Shown in pieces: positions 41,921 through 52,152 of a DNA stretch of 60,171 nt (the stretch's first letter is position 1; every line of letters starts with the position of its first letter). Origin of the DNA: a virus. The stretch is from the IMG/VR virus record IMGVR_UViG_3300042887_002054, positions 1 through 60,171 of that record, one strand, 5' to 3'. The translations under genes were made by a program, and so were the position numbers. The notes beneath the pieces are model-generated. The model saw nothing but the letters and a program-made list of their open reading frames with translations, did no database searches and was not told the DNA's origin.

Positions 41921-44900
41921 TTAAACGGTATTTATTGTTATTCCTGAATTGGTTGATAATAATTTTTGTTTTACTTGTCTAGTTATAGTATCAATATTTC
42001 TTAATAAATCTGGTGATAAATTATCAGGGATTAAAAATCCATATGAAGTTACATCATCGTCTTTATCAAAAGATAAATTAACATTAGTTTCATCAGGTAC
42101 TTTAGATAAAAGTAATACTTTACTTACTGTATTAGATGCATAAGTACCAGCAGATAAATTAGTTACTAAGTTCGGTGTTACACCTATACTATACTTTGTA
42201 CCTGGATTCACACGGCTAATATTTAATTCTTGATATTGTGTATTGTTATTATAATAAAGAAAAATCACATCTCCAACCTTAGGTGAAAACGTATTGTCTA
42301 CATTTCCGTAAGCATTATGTAAACTAACAGAACTAGTAGCAGGTAAATATTGATAATCAATAAAACTTGATAATGATTGATTAAATGTTAAAGTATCAAC
42401 ACCATTAGAGCCTGATATAAATTGTCCTGATCCTGTAGTTGCATTTGGGTTTATACCTGAAAATCCTAATGCATTTTTAAGTCCTGTGTAAACGGTACCA
42501 TCACCTGTACTTAATAAAGATGATGTTAAATTACCTGAAACTCCATACTGTCTTAATTGGAATGTAATTTGGTCTCCAGGAGCAAAATCTCTAAATGAAC
42601 TAGTAACTGTAAAGTTTAAAATACCAGATAAAGAAGCAACAGATGAAGTAAAGACTTGAGTTTGAGTTCCTATAGATGAGCTTGTTGTTGTTCCTGTTGG
42701 ATTATAAAATAAATCAAATTTATAAGTTACTGAAGAGGCAGCAGTTGGAAATTGAACATTTATACCAAAATTAGCTGAAAAGGCCATGTTAGTATTTTGA
42801 GAAATACTATACGTAGGGAAATTATTTGTATAATTAATAGACCCACTTCGCTTTATATTATAATAATAGCTATTACCAATTGAAAAGTTACTGTCTAGAA
42901 TATCAAAAGCAGCAAATATACTACCTGTATTTGGGGCAACAACAGATGATGTAGGATATAAGTTACTAGATCCCCCTGTTATAAAAAATCCACCATTATT
43001 AGCCGCCATTAAAATACCATTACCTTTACCTACATATTGAAAGTATAATTTTGGATCATTACTTCCACTGTAATATAAAATAGGATAATAAGAATAACCA
43101 CTGTCAAATATAGATTTAATACCATCAGTTGTCTTTTGATCTCCATATTGCTGGTTGTCAAATAGAGCAACAGTAGCTTGTCTTCCTAGTTTAAAAGTAT
43201 TTTGAACTTCAGCCCAGTTGCTACCAATACCATTTAATGGTGTTTGACTTAATTCAGTTAAACTACCACTTTCATCAATAAGATATTTTAATGATGTTTG
43301 ATTTCTAAGTGGGAAAAATGAACTACTTATAATTTGAGTAAATAATCCAATTTTTCTAACATAGTGATCTATAACTGCTGTTTTACCATACGAATTATCA
43401 CCAATGTACTCTAATGAAGATGAAGTATATATGTTATATTTAAGACTTGATATTTTTACACCTTTATGTCTTGGTAAAGTATACGAATCTAAAGATAAAT
43501 AAGAATCTTGTAATGACGCAGATAATAATAATGGATATGAACCACTTCCAATAATTCCTGAGCTACCTGATATTTCTAATTTTTGTCTTGAAGTTGAAAA
43601 TAAACTTCTAGAAACATTATTTAACAATATGTTATAGTCAGAACGAATAAAATCATCATAACTTGGCATTTTAGGTAAAGAACTTCCTGGGTAAACTCCA
43701 TATGGGTTTATAGTGAAGAAAATTCCTGAAGCTGATACACTTGATGAGATTTGTTGAAATGAGCTACTATATGGTGCTAAAGATCTACTAAAGTTTAAAG
43801 CAACTGTAATATTTGATAAAGTTCCATTTACTGTTGAACCTGTTGGAACATATATTCTATCAGAAGTATTAGGGAATATTGATGACGTTGCTATAAATAA
43901 AATTCCATTTACATCAAATGATTGACTTGAAGGATTATCAACGGCTCCTGAAAAATTTAAAGTAGTACTTCCTGAAATTACATAGTAGGTATTAGCTACA
44001 GCTGAGCTTACAGCAAGACTTGATGTAAAGATTAAGTTTGAAAATTCATTATTAGCATTAATATATTGTATTGAACTACTATAAGGTGCTAAAGATTTAC
44101 TAAAGTTAAAAGAAGCAGAAATATTATTTACAGTATTATCAAAAGAAGATCCTGTAGAAACATATATAATAGATGGTGTATTAGCAGGTAATGTACTACC
44201 AGTAATAGCAATTATTACCCCATTTACATTAAATGATCCAGATGGTACAAAAGGTACTAATTGTGGTGCATTAAGTGTTAAAGAGGAAGGAGTAGAAACG
44301 AACGATGCTGTAACATCAGATCTAAAAGTATTTGTTAAATCACTAAAATACTGTGTTTTATACCCATATATTGGGAAAGGATTTGAAGAAGATACTTGTG
44401 GAGAGAAAGCGTTTGATGAAGTATATTGCAATCCTCGTATCCAAGGATTAGGATTACTTTCAAAATAACTATTATATATATCTATTTCTGTTCCTGGTAT
44501 TTCACCATTAATATATGATGTTCTACTGCCTGATAAATAAGAATACCAATTATCATATACTGATTCAAATACTGGGGCAACTATACTACCATCTTTTTCA
44601 GCTTCATTTGTTGTATTATTAGGACGAGCATAAGACCATTTATTTCTCTCTAAAACAGGAGAATTAATAGTTACACCTGTTGAAAGACTAGTTCTTGCAG
44701 GAACATAATCTTCTAACATCTTAAACATTGAATTATCAAAGAACTGAATTAAACGAATGAATCCATTGTAATCTAAAAGTGAGCCTGTAAATCCAACATA
44801 TGAGCCAGTTCCATTAACAAAGTAAATTTGTCTTTGATTATCTAAATCACTATATGAACCACTATATAATTGTTGAGGATTACCTATGTAATTATCTATT

Positions 44901-47428
44901 GACCAATTAGTATTAATAGATGAAATAGATTTAGAAACATATGTATCTAACTGTGTTTGAGGTGAAAATGATATATCAACATAATGTTCATCTGCTGTTC
45001 TAAAATTAGACGATGCTGTTGTATACTGTAACACACTTGTAAAAGGTGATAAAACACTGCCTGAAGTACCAGCTACGCTTGCAGTAATATTATTAACAAT
45101 TCTAACTTTATCGTTATTATATCCTGCTAATAATCCTTCTGTAGTTGAACCACCATATTCTTTTACATTTAATACACTGCTTGTTAAAGCACTTCCTGTA
45201 GGGGTATACCAATATGAAGCAGAATTATTAGTATCATAGATTGTATAATAATCTTGGTTAGAAATACCAAATGTAGATAATAATGTTCTTAAACCAGCAA
45301 CAGTACCCTTACGTTGTAATAATAAAGGTAAATTATGGTAAATACGTTTATATGATTCTGCTAAAATATCTTTTTTAGGAATAGTATTTAAAAAAGAACC
45401 TGTTCCTCCAGAAAAATATAATGTAGTACTTCCAGAAATAGCATAGTAGGAATTAGCTAAATCACCATCTAAATTAAAACTTGTTGTAAAATTTAAATTT
45501 GATGAAGAATTTTGAGTGGTAATATATTGTAAAGAAGAACTATAAAAAGAGAATGAACTACTTACGTTAAATGATGCAACAATGTTATTTAAAGTATCAT
45601 TAAATGTAGAACCAGTTGGAATATATATAGTAGTTGGTGTGTTTAATGGACCCGAATATATACTGCTTGAAATACTACCTGTAATATTTAATATAGTTCC
45701 ATTTACAATAAAAGATCCTGTTGGGTTTAATATTGGTGACAAACTAGCACTGCTTATAGATAAAGTAGCTGGGATATTACCTAATGTAAAATTTTCGTTA
45801 AAATTACTACTTCCACTATTTCCTAATAAATAATTAGCAATGTTTTGATTACCAAGACTATTAAATATACTTACTCCTAAAGATTGTAACATGTTGTATA
45901 CAAGATCTTTAGAAATACCAATCTCTAAATTGTTATTAGCTAAATTTATTTCAGGGATTGTTTTAATATATACCCATATATTATCAAAAAACTGACCCAT
46001 CATATTTAAAAAGGTCACATAATTTGCATTATCAGGATCATCTACTATATATCCTGGTACTGAGTATTTAAAGTAATCAACATTATTTGAGTCATAGTCT
46101 TCAGCCTTTAAGGATGAAGATGCATACCAAATACCTGCTACTGATGATGTTGTAGGTAATAAAACATATGGTTTATAGCTTCCTGATTTAGGATAAGGAG
46201 TAATTCCATATTGGTCTGTTGAAAGTAAACTACCTGATTCAAAATATAAATAATTTTCAAATCCATCAAAATTTGAAATAATACTATTAATACTAGAAGA
46301 TAATGTGTTTATTTCTGATTGTAAACTGCTAGAAAAACTGCCTGAAAAACTACCACTTATTAAGTTGTAAGTTGGGTATTGAGCTATAAGATTGTTATAG
46401 TTTTCAATTTGTTGTACTTTAGTATAAAAATTATGTACACGTGATAAAGCAGATCCAAACGTTACAAAACTACCAAATCCACTTTCACCACTTCCATTAC
46501 CACTATAATTTATATTAATATCAATACTTTGAGAATTATTTAATTTAAATAATCCTTCTTGATCATTTGCAAACTGATTTTCATAGGGTCCGTCAGTTGA
46601 ATTTAGACCAAATCTTGATAGGTTACTAAAATTAGGTCCTCTTAATGTACTGCCTGTTGGTGCAGATAATATAGCATCAAGATTAATATCAAAAATATAA
46701 GGTGTTGAAATTTCTTCTACAACCCATAATGATGATTTTTCAGTAATAGAATCATCTAAAGTATTATATAATTTAAATAATATTTCATATCCAGTATCAA
46801 CTCTATTTAAAACAATATTAGTAACAAGTTCTTGTATATTATTACCAAAATTTAAAAGAAAAGGATCGAAAATAGAAGATGTAGTATAAGATTCTATTAA
46901 AGCAAGAGAACCTGTTTCGATTTGATTATCTGTTAGTACTACAGATCCAACTCTAATTTCTGTTCTATCAGGAGAAATTTCTTTAATAAATAATTCTGCT
47001 GAGGGGTAGCTTGAAATTTTATTTCTAAATATATTATATTGAACCTTAAATTCACCTGATGAATAACCTAGATTTTGTAAATCTTGTACAGGATCAATTT
47101 CAATAACAGGATATGTTGAAGAAGTTGTACTTAAATTAGATACACTACCTACTTGAGCACCTGTGGCTGTTTGGTTTGTTGTATTTAAATCAGGGGTTGT
47201 TCCTGGATTTAGAGGTTCATCTGTAGGTAATTTATAACTACGATAATTGTAATTATCTTCTAATGGATTACTAGTAATGTCATAAACATGATATTCTATA
47301 TAATCACTAAAAGGATCAAAATTTTTCTTAATATTTAAAGAAGTAATTAACCTTAAGTCATCTGTTTCATAACGTGAAACTTGACTTGTACTTAGAATAC
47401 TACCTACTATTTTAATATTATCTGCCAT
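41921..47428 (-). CDS. Giant tail/baseplate protein with triplicated domain (1835 aa)
   Basis: The longest gene in the window. The first 150 residues ('LRLITSLNIKKNFDPFSDYIEYHVYDI') look like a baseplate-attaching domain. About 100-residue modules recur at roughly residues 565-690, 1055-1165 and 1165-1230. Each has a 'GSF-x-VNG-x-x-x-x-I-T/A-x-S' opening, 'IY[IV][PS]TGS[TS]', 'N[NS]I[TV][VA][SA][FL]NFS', 'YSSS[LIF]Q' and, in two copies, '[AV]ISGSTTL'. Ser, Gly, Tyr and Asn dominate, as in fibre proteins. By position after gp25 and gp6 it may take the place of T4 gp7 or be a long tail fibre; neither is shown by sequence. Confidence 0.75.
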   Translation of the reverse strand: MADNIKIVGSILSTSQVSRYETDDLRLITSLNIKKNFDPFSDYIEYHVYDITSNPLEDNYNYRSYKLPTDEPLNPGTTPDLNTTNQTATGAQVGSVSNLSTTSSTYPVIEIDPVQDLQNLGYSSGEFKVQYNIFRNKISSYPSAELFIKEISPDRTEIRVGSVVLTDNQIETGSLALIESYTTSSIFDPFLLNFGNNIQELVTNIVLNRVDTGYEILFKLYNTLDDSITEKSSLWVVEEISTPYIFDINLDAILSAPTGSTLRGPNFSNLSRFGLNSTDGPYENQFANDQEGLFKLNNSQSIDININYSGNGSGESGFGSFVTFGSALSRVHNFYTKVQQIENYNNLIAQYPTYNLISGSFSGSFSSSLQSEINTLSSSINSIISNFDGFENYLYFESGSLLSTDQYGITPYPKSGSYKPYVLLPTTSSVAGIWYASSSLKAEDYDSNNVDYFKYSVPGYIVDDPDNANYVTFLNMMGQFFDNIWVYIKTIPEINLANNNLEIGISKDLVYNMLQSLGVSIFNSLGNQNIANYLLGNSGSSNFNENFTLGNIPATLSISSASLSPILNPTGSFIVNGTILNITGSISSSIYSGPLNTPTTIYIPTGSTFNDTLNNIVASFNVSSSFSFYSSSLQYITTQNSSSNLNFTTSFNLDGDLANSYYAISGSTTLYFSGGTGSFLNTIPKKDILAESYKRIYHNLPLLLQRKGTVAGLRTLLSTFGISNQDYYTIYDTNNSASYWYTPTGSALTSSVLNVKEYGGSTTEGLLAGYNNDKVRIVNNITASVAGTSGSVLSPFTSVLQYTTASSNFRTADEHYVDISFSPQTQLDTYVSKSISSINTNWSIDNYIGNPQQLYSGSYSDLDNQRQIYFVNGTGSYVGFTGSLLDYNGFIRLIQFFDNSMFKMLEDYVPARTSLSTGVTINSPVLERNKWSYARPNNTTNEAEKDGSIVAPVFESVYDNWYSYLSGSRTSYINGEIPGTEIDIYNSYFESNPNPWIRGLQYTSSNAFSPQVSSSNPFPIYGYKTQYFSDLTNTFRSDVTASFVSTPSSLTLNAPQLVPFVPSGSFNVNGVIIAITGSTLPANTPSIIYVSTGSSFDNTVNNISASFNFSKSLAPYSSSIQYINANNEFSNLIFTSSLAVSSAVANTYYVISGSTTLNFSGAVDNPSSQSFDVNGILFIATSSIFPNTSDRIYVPTGSTVNGTLSNITVALNFSRSLAPYSSSFQQISSSVSASGIFFTINPYGVYPGSSLPKMPSYDDFIRSDYNILLNNVSRSLFSTSRQKLEISGSSGIIGSGSYPLLLSASLQDSYLSLDSYTLPRHKGVKISSLKYNIYTSSSLEYIGDNSYGKTAVIDHYVRKIGLFTQIISSSFFPLRNQTSLKYLIDESGSLTELSQTPLNGIGSNWAEVQNTFKLGRQATVALFDNQQYGDQKTTDGIKSIFDSGYSYYPILYYSGSNDPKLYFQYVGKGNGILMAANNGGFFITGGSSNLYPTSSVVAPNTGSIFAAFDILDSNFSIGNSYYYNIKRSGSINYTNNFPTYSISQNTNMAFSANFGINVQFPTAASSVTYKFDLFYNPTGTTTSSSIGTQTQVFTSSVASLSGILNFTVTSSFRDFAPGDQITFQLRQYGVSGNLTSSLLSTGDGTVYTGLKNALGFSGINPNATTGSGQFISGSNGVDTLTFNQSLSSFIDYQYLPATSSVSLHNAYGNVDNTFSPKVGDVIFLYYNNNTQYQELNISRVNPGTKYSIGVTPNLVTNLSAGTYASNTVSKVLLLSKVPDETNVNLSFDKDDDVTSYGFLIPDNLSPDLLRNIDTITRQVKQKLLSTNSGITINTV

Positions 47429-47432
47429 TATC

Positions 47433-47780
47433 TTATTGCTGTTGAGAACCCTGTCTTGCAGCGTTCACTGTGGTTTGTATTTCTACTAATTGTTGTCTTA
47501 ATGAAGTAATTTCATCTAACAATGCTTGAATATCTGTATCATCTATTCTTACTCCTAAAGTACCTGCTATTCTTTCTAGCAATTGTCTTAAAATATCTTC
47601 TGGTAGGAAGTCATATAAAGAATTAAATAGTGCTAAAAAATCTTCTATTGTAAAAGATGGGATAGCTGCATCCTGTGCATCTACTTGAACGGCTGGAGGT
47701 AATTGACTAAATTGTCTATTAATTACTTTATCAAAAGCATCTTTATTAAATACTGTTTTCTCTAATGGTATACGAGACAT
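47433..47780 (-). CDS. Small tail-cluster protein (115 aa)
   Basis: A helical protein with 'FTIEDFLALFNSLYDFLPEDILRQLLERIAG' and a C-terminal coiled coil (SLRQQLVEIQTTVNAA). It lies between two tail genes with a one-base overlap to the upstream gene. It may be a chaperone or trimerisation helper for the giant fibre; no family recognised. Confidence 0.65.
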   Translation of the reverse strand: MSRIPLEKTVFNKDAFDKVINRQFSQLPPAVQVDAQDAAIPSFTIEDFLALFNSLYDFLPEDILRQLLERIAGTLGVRIDDTDIQALLDEITSLRQQLVEIQTTVNAARQGSQQQ

Positions 47781-48883
47781 TATCTTATAACTTTAAAATA
47801 GTAATTATTATCAGATATAACTGTTTCACCATCTAAAAGCTCTGTTTTAAACAACAACTTGTAGTAACGTTCAGGTTCTAATCCATTCATATAAACATCA
47901 AAATAATTGCCTTGAGAATCACAACTTATTTTAGTATATGTTCTGTCATAATCTACGACAATTTCTTCGGTATCCAAGTCCTTTATTGACCAATATGAAG
48001 AAGTAGGTAAAGCTTTATTATTTAAATAAAGTGAAGTGGTTGAAAAAGATCTAGATGGAAACTGATCTCTAACATTTACTCTAAAACGTTGAACTGAATC
48101 TTGTTGGTATTCACCCTTGTTATTACCTAAACTAGCTACAAATGTGCTAGATGTAACTTGTGTTAAAGAACTAGTATATGAAAAATCATTCCATCTTATT
48201 TCTAAACAAGGAGGATAAATTGTATGAGTATTTCCTGAGAAATATTTTGTTTCAAATTTAGATTGAGATGTAAATTCTATAGATGAACTATGTTTTAAAA
48301 TAAAACCATCATTAGGTATTGAACTACTATACCAAGCTCTTACAGTATTAGATACTTTTAATTCAATATCCTTAGAAGTTGAATTTGTAAAGGATTGTGT
48401 TGCTTGATAATTTACATTTGAATTCCATGTACCACCACCAGACACTGCTGCACTTCCACTTCTATACGAACCAGTTACACCTGATGGGAATGAATTATTA
48501 ATCCAAGCATTACCACCATTTTGATCTTTGTATTGCCAACTAACTCCATCTGTAGTAATAGGAGAATTACCTAATCTACCAGTACCCATATTCCAACTTC
48601 CTGATAGTGGGTGACACAATAATGTATAGTCTAAAGGTATAGATGAAGCGTTAGCTAAATATAACTTTAAATATGCATCAAAATTATTATTACCTACTTT
48701 ATTAGCAAGTATATCGCTTATTTGAGCAGAAGGGAATTTAATAACAGCACGTGACACTTCATCAGTACCATTAATTGAATAGAAAGTGCTAATCTCTAAT
48801 ATTTCATCTAATCCTGTGTTTAATGTAGGATAGAATGAATACAGAGTAGCACTCTTTTCAGGAAATATTTTATAGATTGCCAT
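47780..48883 (-). CDS. Tail structural protein with DNRLRE-like domain (367 aa)
   Basis: The start AIYKIFPEKSATLYSFYPTLNTGLDEILEIS resembles the DNRLRE-type beta domain seen in surface and phage proteins ('SAVIKF', 'AYLKLYLANAS', 'W..GTGR', 'IELKVSNTVRAWYS'). The last 100 residues form another beta domain ('RFRVNVRDQFPSRSFSTTS'). Together with the 1835-residue protein it probably makes part of the fibre or baseplate periphery. A late-type box precedes it. Confidence 0.72.
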   Translation of the reverse strand: MAIYKIFPEKSATLYSFYPTLNTGLDEILEISTFYSINGTDEVSRAVIKFPSAQISDILANKVGNNNFDAYLKLYLANASSIPLDYTLLCHPLSGSWNMGTGRLGNSPITTDGVSWQYKDQNGGNAWINNSFPSGVTGSYRSGSAAVSGGGTWNSNVNYQATQSFTNSTSKDIELKVSNTVRAWYSSSIPNDGFILKHSSSIEFTSQSKFETKYFSGNTHTIYPPCLEIRWNDFSYTSSLTQVTSSTFVASLGNNKGEYQQDSVQRFRVNVRDQFPSRSFSTTSLYLNNKALPTSSYWSIKDLDTEEIVVDYDRTYTKISCDSQGNYFDVYMNGLEPERYYKLLFKTELLDGETVISDNNYYFKVIR

Positions 48884-48900
48884 AGTTAGTAATTACTACA

Positions 48901-48909
48901 TATAAATAT
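48901..48909 (-). promoter_or_regulatory. Late-type box before the 367-aa tail gene
   Basis: Minus-strand ATATTTATA, 17 nt before the ATG at 48883, in a 44-bp gap after the lysozyme gene. Confidence 0.5.
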
Positions 48910-48927
48910 GGTAACTATCAAACTATT

Positions 48928-49527
48928 TTACGCTAATAATGCGTGATATTCTTTAAAATGTTTGATACGATCAGCTAAACCAATTGTACCACCGTTAACA
49001 CGTTTAGTGATAGATGTAACAACTGCATCAGTAGCACCACCATCTGCCATTTTATGTAAACCATTTTTGTTAAAGAACCAAGCGGCAGACAACAATGCAT
49101 ATTTGTCAGCTACTGCTTGAGGATTAGCTGTCATATCTTCATTAATTGATTTACCAAAGGCAGTGTAGTTATCTTTACCTGTTAGTTGAATATAACCACG
49201 ACCACAGAATTTAGCACCATCGCCACTTGCTTCAGGACCATTACCCATTCTACCACCATATACTTTATTAGCGATTTTTTCTGGTTTGCGTTCGTATTGT
49301 TTAGCTAATGCTTCTGTTGGAAAATATTTTTTAAAAATACCCATTAAACCTTTAGCACTATAATTTAAATTTTCTTTTGTTAAACGGAATCCACCACTTT
49401 CATGACCACATTGTGCTAAGAAGTGTGCTAATCGTAATGGAGTATTAATTTGAAACTTTTCCATCACAGCAGGAATCTGTTCAATAACTTTATCAGGAAC
49501 ATGTCCTTTTAATTTTTGTAAATTCAT
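48928..49527 (-). CDS. GH19 chitinase-like lysozyme / endolysin
   Basis: The 199-residue enzyme has the GH19 core: LAHFLAQCGHESGGF (catalytic E43) and CGRGYIQLTGKDNY (108-121), with 'WFFNKNGL' and 'ITKRVNGG' further on. It hydrolyses peptidoglycan or chitin-type bonds. No signal peptide. It is in the baseplate cluster directly after gp6, so it could be a tail-associated lysozyme rather than the lysis enzyme; no other lysin was seen in the window. Confidence 0.88.
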   Translation of the reverse strand: MNLQKLKGHVPDKVIEQIPAVMEKFQINTPLRLAHFLAQCGHESGGFRLTKENLNYSAKGLMGIFKKYFPTEALAKQYERKPEKIANKVYGGRMGNGPEASGDGAKFCGRGYIQLTGKDNYTAFGKSINEDMTANPQAVADKYALLSAAWFFNKNGLHKMADGGATDAVVTSITKRVNGGTIGLADRIKHFKEYHALLA

Positions 49528-49538
49528 ATTTTTAATTT

Positions 49539-51362
49539 TTAATAAGTAACAACTCTACCTTGAATATCAGTATCAGGATATCTTACTTCAAATATTGAAG
49601 GATCTGCTGAAGGATATACATTACTATTTCTAGTAGCTCCTGATATGTCGTACCCAAGTGTTGAATATAAAGTTCCAGTAATATCTTGTTTGTTTATTAT
49701 TTCTAATTTAACTACAGATTGTACTCCTTTTACTTGTAAAAGAGTAATCATAATTTCTGAAAGGATAATTGGTTGATTTATTTGCCAATTTTCTATATTA
49801 AAATAATTTTTTAAAGCATTAGAACAATCTTGTAATACAAGTTGATTATTAAATCCTCCTACTATAGTAACATCGAAATTAACTCCTATATTAATATAAA
49901 ATGCATCTCTAATATTAATAGCATCAGTTACCATTCTATATTCATTCAAATATGTAGATAAATTTTCTTTTAATGTTGTTGTTGCTTGAGTTAATTGTTT
50001 TTTATCATTATAAGCTAAAACATACATATCTAAAGACAATGGATTGGAAACTGCTGTTGGAGCTACAGTTTGTTGTGGATTAGAATTTAAATCTTGACTA
50101 ACATATACTTTAGATATACTACCATAATCTGAAGGTAGTGATAATGCTCTTACAATGTAATCATTTTTAGTTACAGCACGTAATTGAGATGAATGAGCAT
50201 ATAAAGCATTATTTCTAATTTCTTCTATCTCATCAGCACTTCTACCACCTGAAGATGGATTTGGATTAGTTGATACTACACTATTTCTAATTGTATCATC
50301 TATAAGACCTGATTTAAAATAAACTCCTGAAATATCAATTGTAGTTAAATCATTAGCAGGTACATTTGAAGTTATACCACCTCCTATTAAATAACGTATA
50401 GTTAACGTTGTGTTTGATGGAGCTAAACCATATTCTTGGGTATAAAATATAGATGTTTGATTATAATTATCTAATAAATTAGATACACCTGGTACTAAAC
50501 CTAATTGAATATTATCTGGGGTTGGGATTATATTATTATCAGACTTATTAGAAACACCTGCTCCAAATTCTAATTGTAAACTATTATCAGATAATAATCT
50601 TGAAACAAATCTACGTGGAGCACGTTTTAGTTTTAATAAATAAGGAACTTGATCAGAATTATATGTTGGGTTAGCTAATTTATCATAAATTGTAGATTGA
50701 GCTAAATATGGAACTTCATACCACAAATTACCATCACTATCAGTTACATCTAAAATTTGTAAAATATTAGTATCAGTAATATTAACAGTAGAAAATTTAG
50801 TTGGATTTTCAAAATTAAAAGTAGTTGATTTAATTTCAGCTGATATAACTGGTACTGATTTTTTTATTAAAAAATTACTAGTATCGTAAAAAGTAATAGT
50901 AGCACTTCCTGTATCACTAAAATCTATTTGTTCAGTAGTTAAAAATTTAGTTCCTGTAGATACTGATGTTAATGGTGTATTTGTAGGAATAATTAATCCA
51001 TAATTAATATCAGGAATAACAGCATCATTTATAATTGTAGAAGGCATTAATTGAAAAATATCAACTGTAGTTGATGATGCATATGATGCTTTAGGACGAT
51101 ATCCTAAGACATAAGACATAGCATATAAATTTTCTTTTTCTTTAGCGTATAATAAATAATTTTCTTGTACTTGATTATCAAGATAAAATGACATTACATC
51201 ACCAACATATGAAGCCATTTCAATAAACATAGCTCCTGGGTTGGCATCTGAAAAATCATTATATGCTGTTGGAAAATATGTTTTAGCATAATTTATTAAA
51301 TTAGCTTTAAAAGCACTAAAATCTTTATTTAAATAAGATATATTTTTATCTTGAGTCATCAT
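49539..51362 (-). CDS. 6: Baseplate wedge protein, gp6-like
   Basis: The 607-residue protein is recognisable by its start region 'YLNKDFSAFKANLINYAKTYFP', 'DANPGAMFIEMASYVGDVMSFYLDNQVQENYLLYAKEKENLYAMSYVLGYRP', and the mid-protein 'RNNALYAHSSQLRAVTKNDYIVRALSL'. These are hallmark gp6/gpJ wedge features. Size is close to T4 gp6 (660). gp6 forms the inner baseplate ring with gp7 and gp53. It overlaps gp25 by one base, the T4 order 25-6. Confidence 0.95.
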   Translation of the reverse strand: MMTQDKNISYLNKDFSAFKANLINYAKTYFPTAYNDFSDANPGAMFIEMASYVGDVMSFYLDNQVQENYLLYAKEKENLYAMSYVLGYRPKASYASSTTVDIFQLMPSTIINDAVIPDINYGLIIPTNTPLTSVSTGTKFLTTEQIDFSDTGSATITFYDTSNFLIKKSVPVISAEIKSTTFNFENPTKFSTVNITDTNILQILDVTDSDGNLWYEVPYLAQSTIYDKLANPTYNSDQVPYLLKLKRAPRRFVSRLLSDNSLQLEFGAGVSNKSDNNIIPTPDNIQLGLVPGVSNLLDNYNQTSIFYTQEYGLAPSNTTLTIRYLIGGGITSNVPANDLTTIDISGVYFKSGLIDDTIRNSVVSTNPNPSSGGRSADEIEEIRNNALYAHSSQLRAVTKNDYIVRALSLPSDYGSISKVYVSQDLNSNPQQTVAPTAVSNPLSLDMYVLAYNDKKQLTQATTTLKENLSTYLNEYRMVTDAINIRDAFYINIGVNFDVTIVGGFNNQLVLQDCSNALKNYFNIENWQINQPIILSEIMITLLQVKGVQSVVKLEIINKQDITGTLYSTLGYDISGATRNSNVYPSADPSIFEVRYPDTDIQGRVVTY

Positions 51363-51772
51363 TATATAAATTGTACAGTTACTTGATCGGGTTCGTTTGA
51401 AATCCTTAAACGATAATTTATAGTTACATTTAAAGTATTATAATCAAAATCATTTTTAATATCTACATTACCTAATTCTACTTCAGGAATAAAAATATTA
51501 ATAGCGTCTATTATCTTAATTCTTAATAATTCTGTACTATCACTAGTCATATTTTCAAATAATGATCTTCTTAAATCAGCGCCAAATTCAGGATTCATTA
51601 TTCTCTCGCCTTTATCCGTTAGTAATAAATTGATCAAATTAGATTTAATTTGTTCTTTAGTACTATATGTTTTATTAAATACACCTCTAGCATTAAAGGG
51701 TAATGATACCCCAATTACAATGTTTTTCTGTAAATCTAACGGATTTACTCGTATTGTTTGAGGTATTGGCAT
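51362..51772 (-). CDS. 25: Baseplate wedge protein, gp25-like
   Basis: The 136-residue protein has the gp25 signature: 'FNKTYSTKEQIKSNLINLLLTDKGERIMNPEFGADLRRSLFENM' and a C-terminal 'NVTINYRL' strand. Length equals T4 gp25 (132). It starts sheath assembly at the baseplate. It is translationally coupled to gp6. Confidence 0.95.
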   Translation of the reverse strand: MPIPQTIRVNPLDLQKNIVIGVSLPFNARGVFNKTYSTKEQIKSNLINLLLTDKGERIMNPEFGADLRRSLFENMTSDSTELLRIKIIDAINIFIPEVELGNVDIKNDFDYNTLNVTINYRLRISNEPDQVTVQFI

Positions 51773-51773
51773 A

Positions 51774-52139
51774 TTATCCTAAATTTCTTAATCCTGATCT
51801 ATCTTGAGCGGTCATATTGTTAGCGGCATCATTAATAAAAGCTAAATAAGGATTAACAGGTTCACCTGTAACCTCATCAACGGCATTAATTACTTCTAAT
51901 TTAGGCGCAGATGGTTGGAAACCAAATGCTTCACCCATTTGTGCAGCTAGTTGACTACGTACACCCCCAGGCAATGGATTAGTTGGTACATTAGCACTAG
52001 TAAAACTCATTGTTTTACCTTCACGTAATGCTTTTTTTTCTTGTTTAGCCATATGCTCTTCAAGAATATATGGTAATTCTTCATGAATAGCATCAATTAC
52101 TGCTTCCTTAATTAATTTTTTAAATGCTTTAATGTTCAT
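51774..52139 (-). CDS. Leader-like small protein in the baseplate cluster (121 aa)
   Basis: I chose the ATG at 52139, which yields MNIKAFKKLIKEAVIDAIHE (IHE 18-20), a basic amphipathic leader like those of the internal-protein family. An earlier ATG at 52178 would overlap the neighbour. The remaining residues are Ala/Gly/Pro-rich with 'PLPGGVRSQLAAQMGEAFGF', and a C-terminal helix. It is the only such leader among the baseplate genes. It may be packaged, or the resemblance may be accidental. Confidence 0.6.
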   Translation of the reverse strand: MNIKAFKKLIKEAVIDAIHEELPYILEEHMAKQEKKALREGKTMSFTSANVPTNPLPGGVRSQLAAQMGEAFGFQPSAPKLEVINAVDEVTGEPVNPYLAFINDAANNMTAQDRSGLRNLG

Positions 52140-52142
52140 AAT

Positions 52143-52151
52143 TATAAATAT
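52143..52151 (-). promoter_or_regulatory. Late-type box close to the 121-aa gene start
   Basis: Minus-strand ATATTTATA, 3 nt before the ATG at 52139; short-distance class. Confidence 0.3.
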
Positions 52152-52152
52152 T

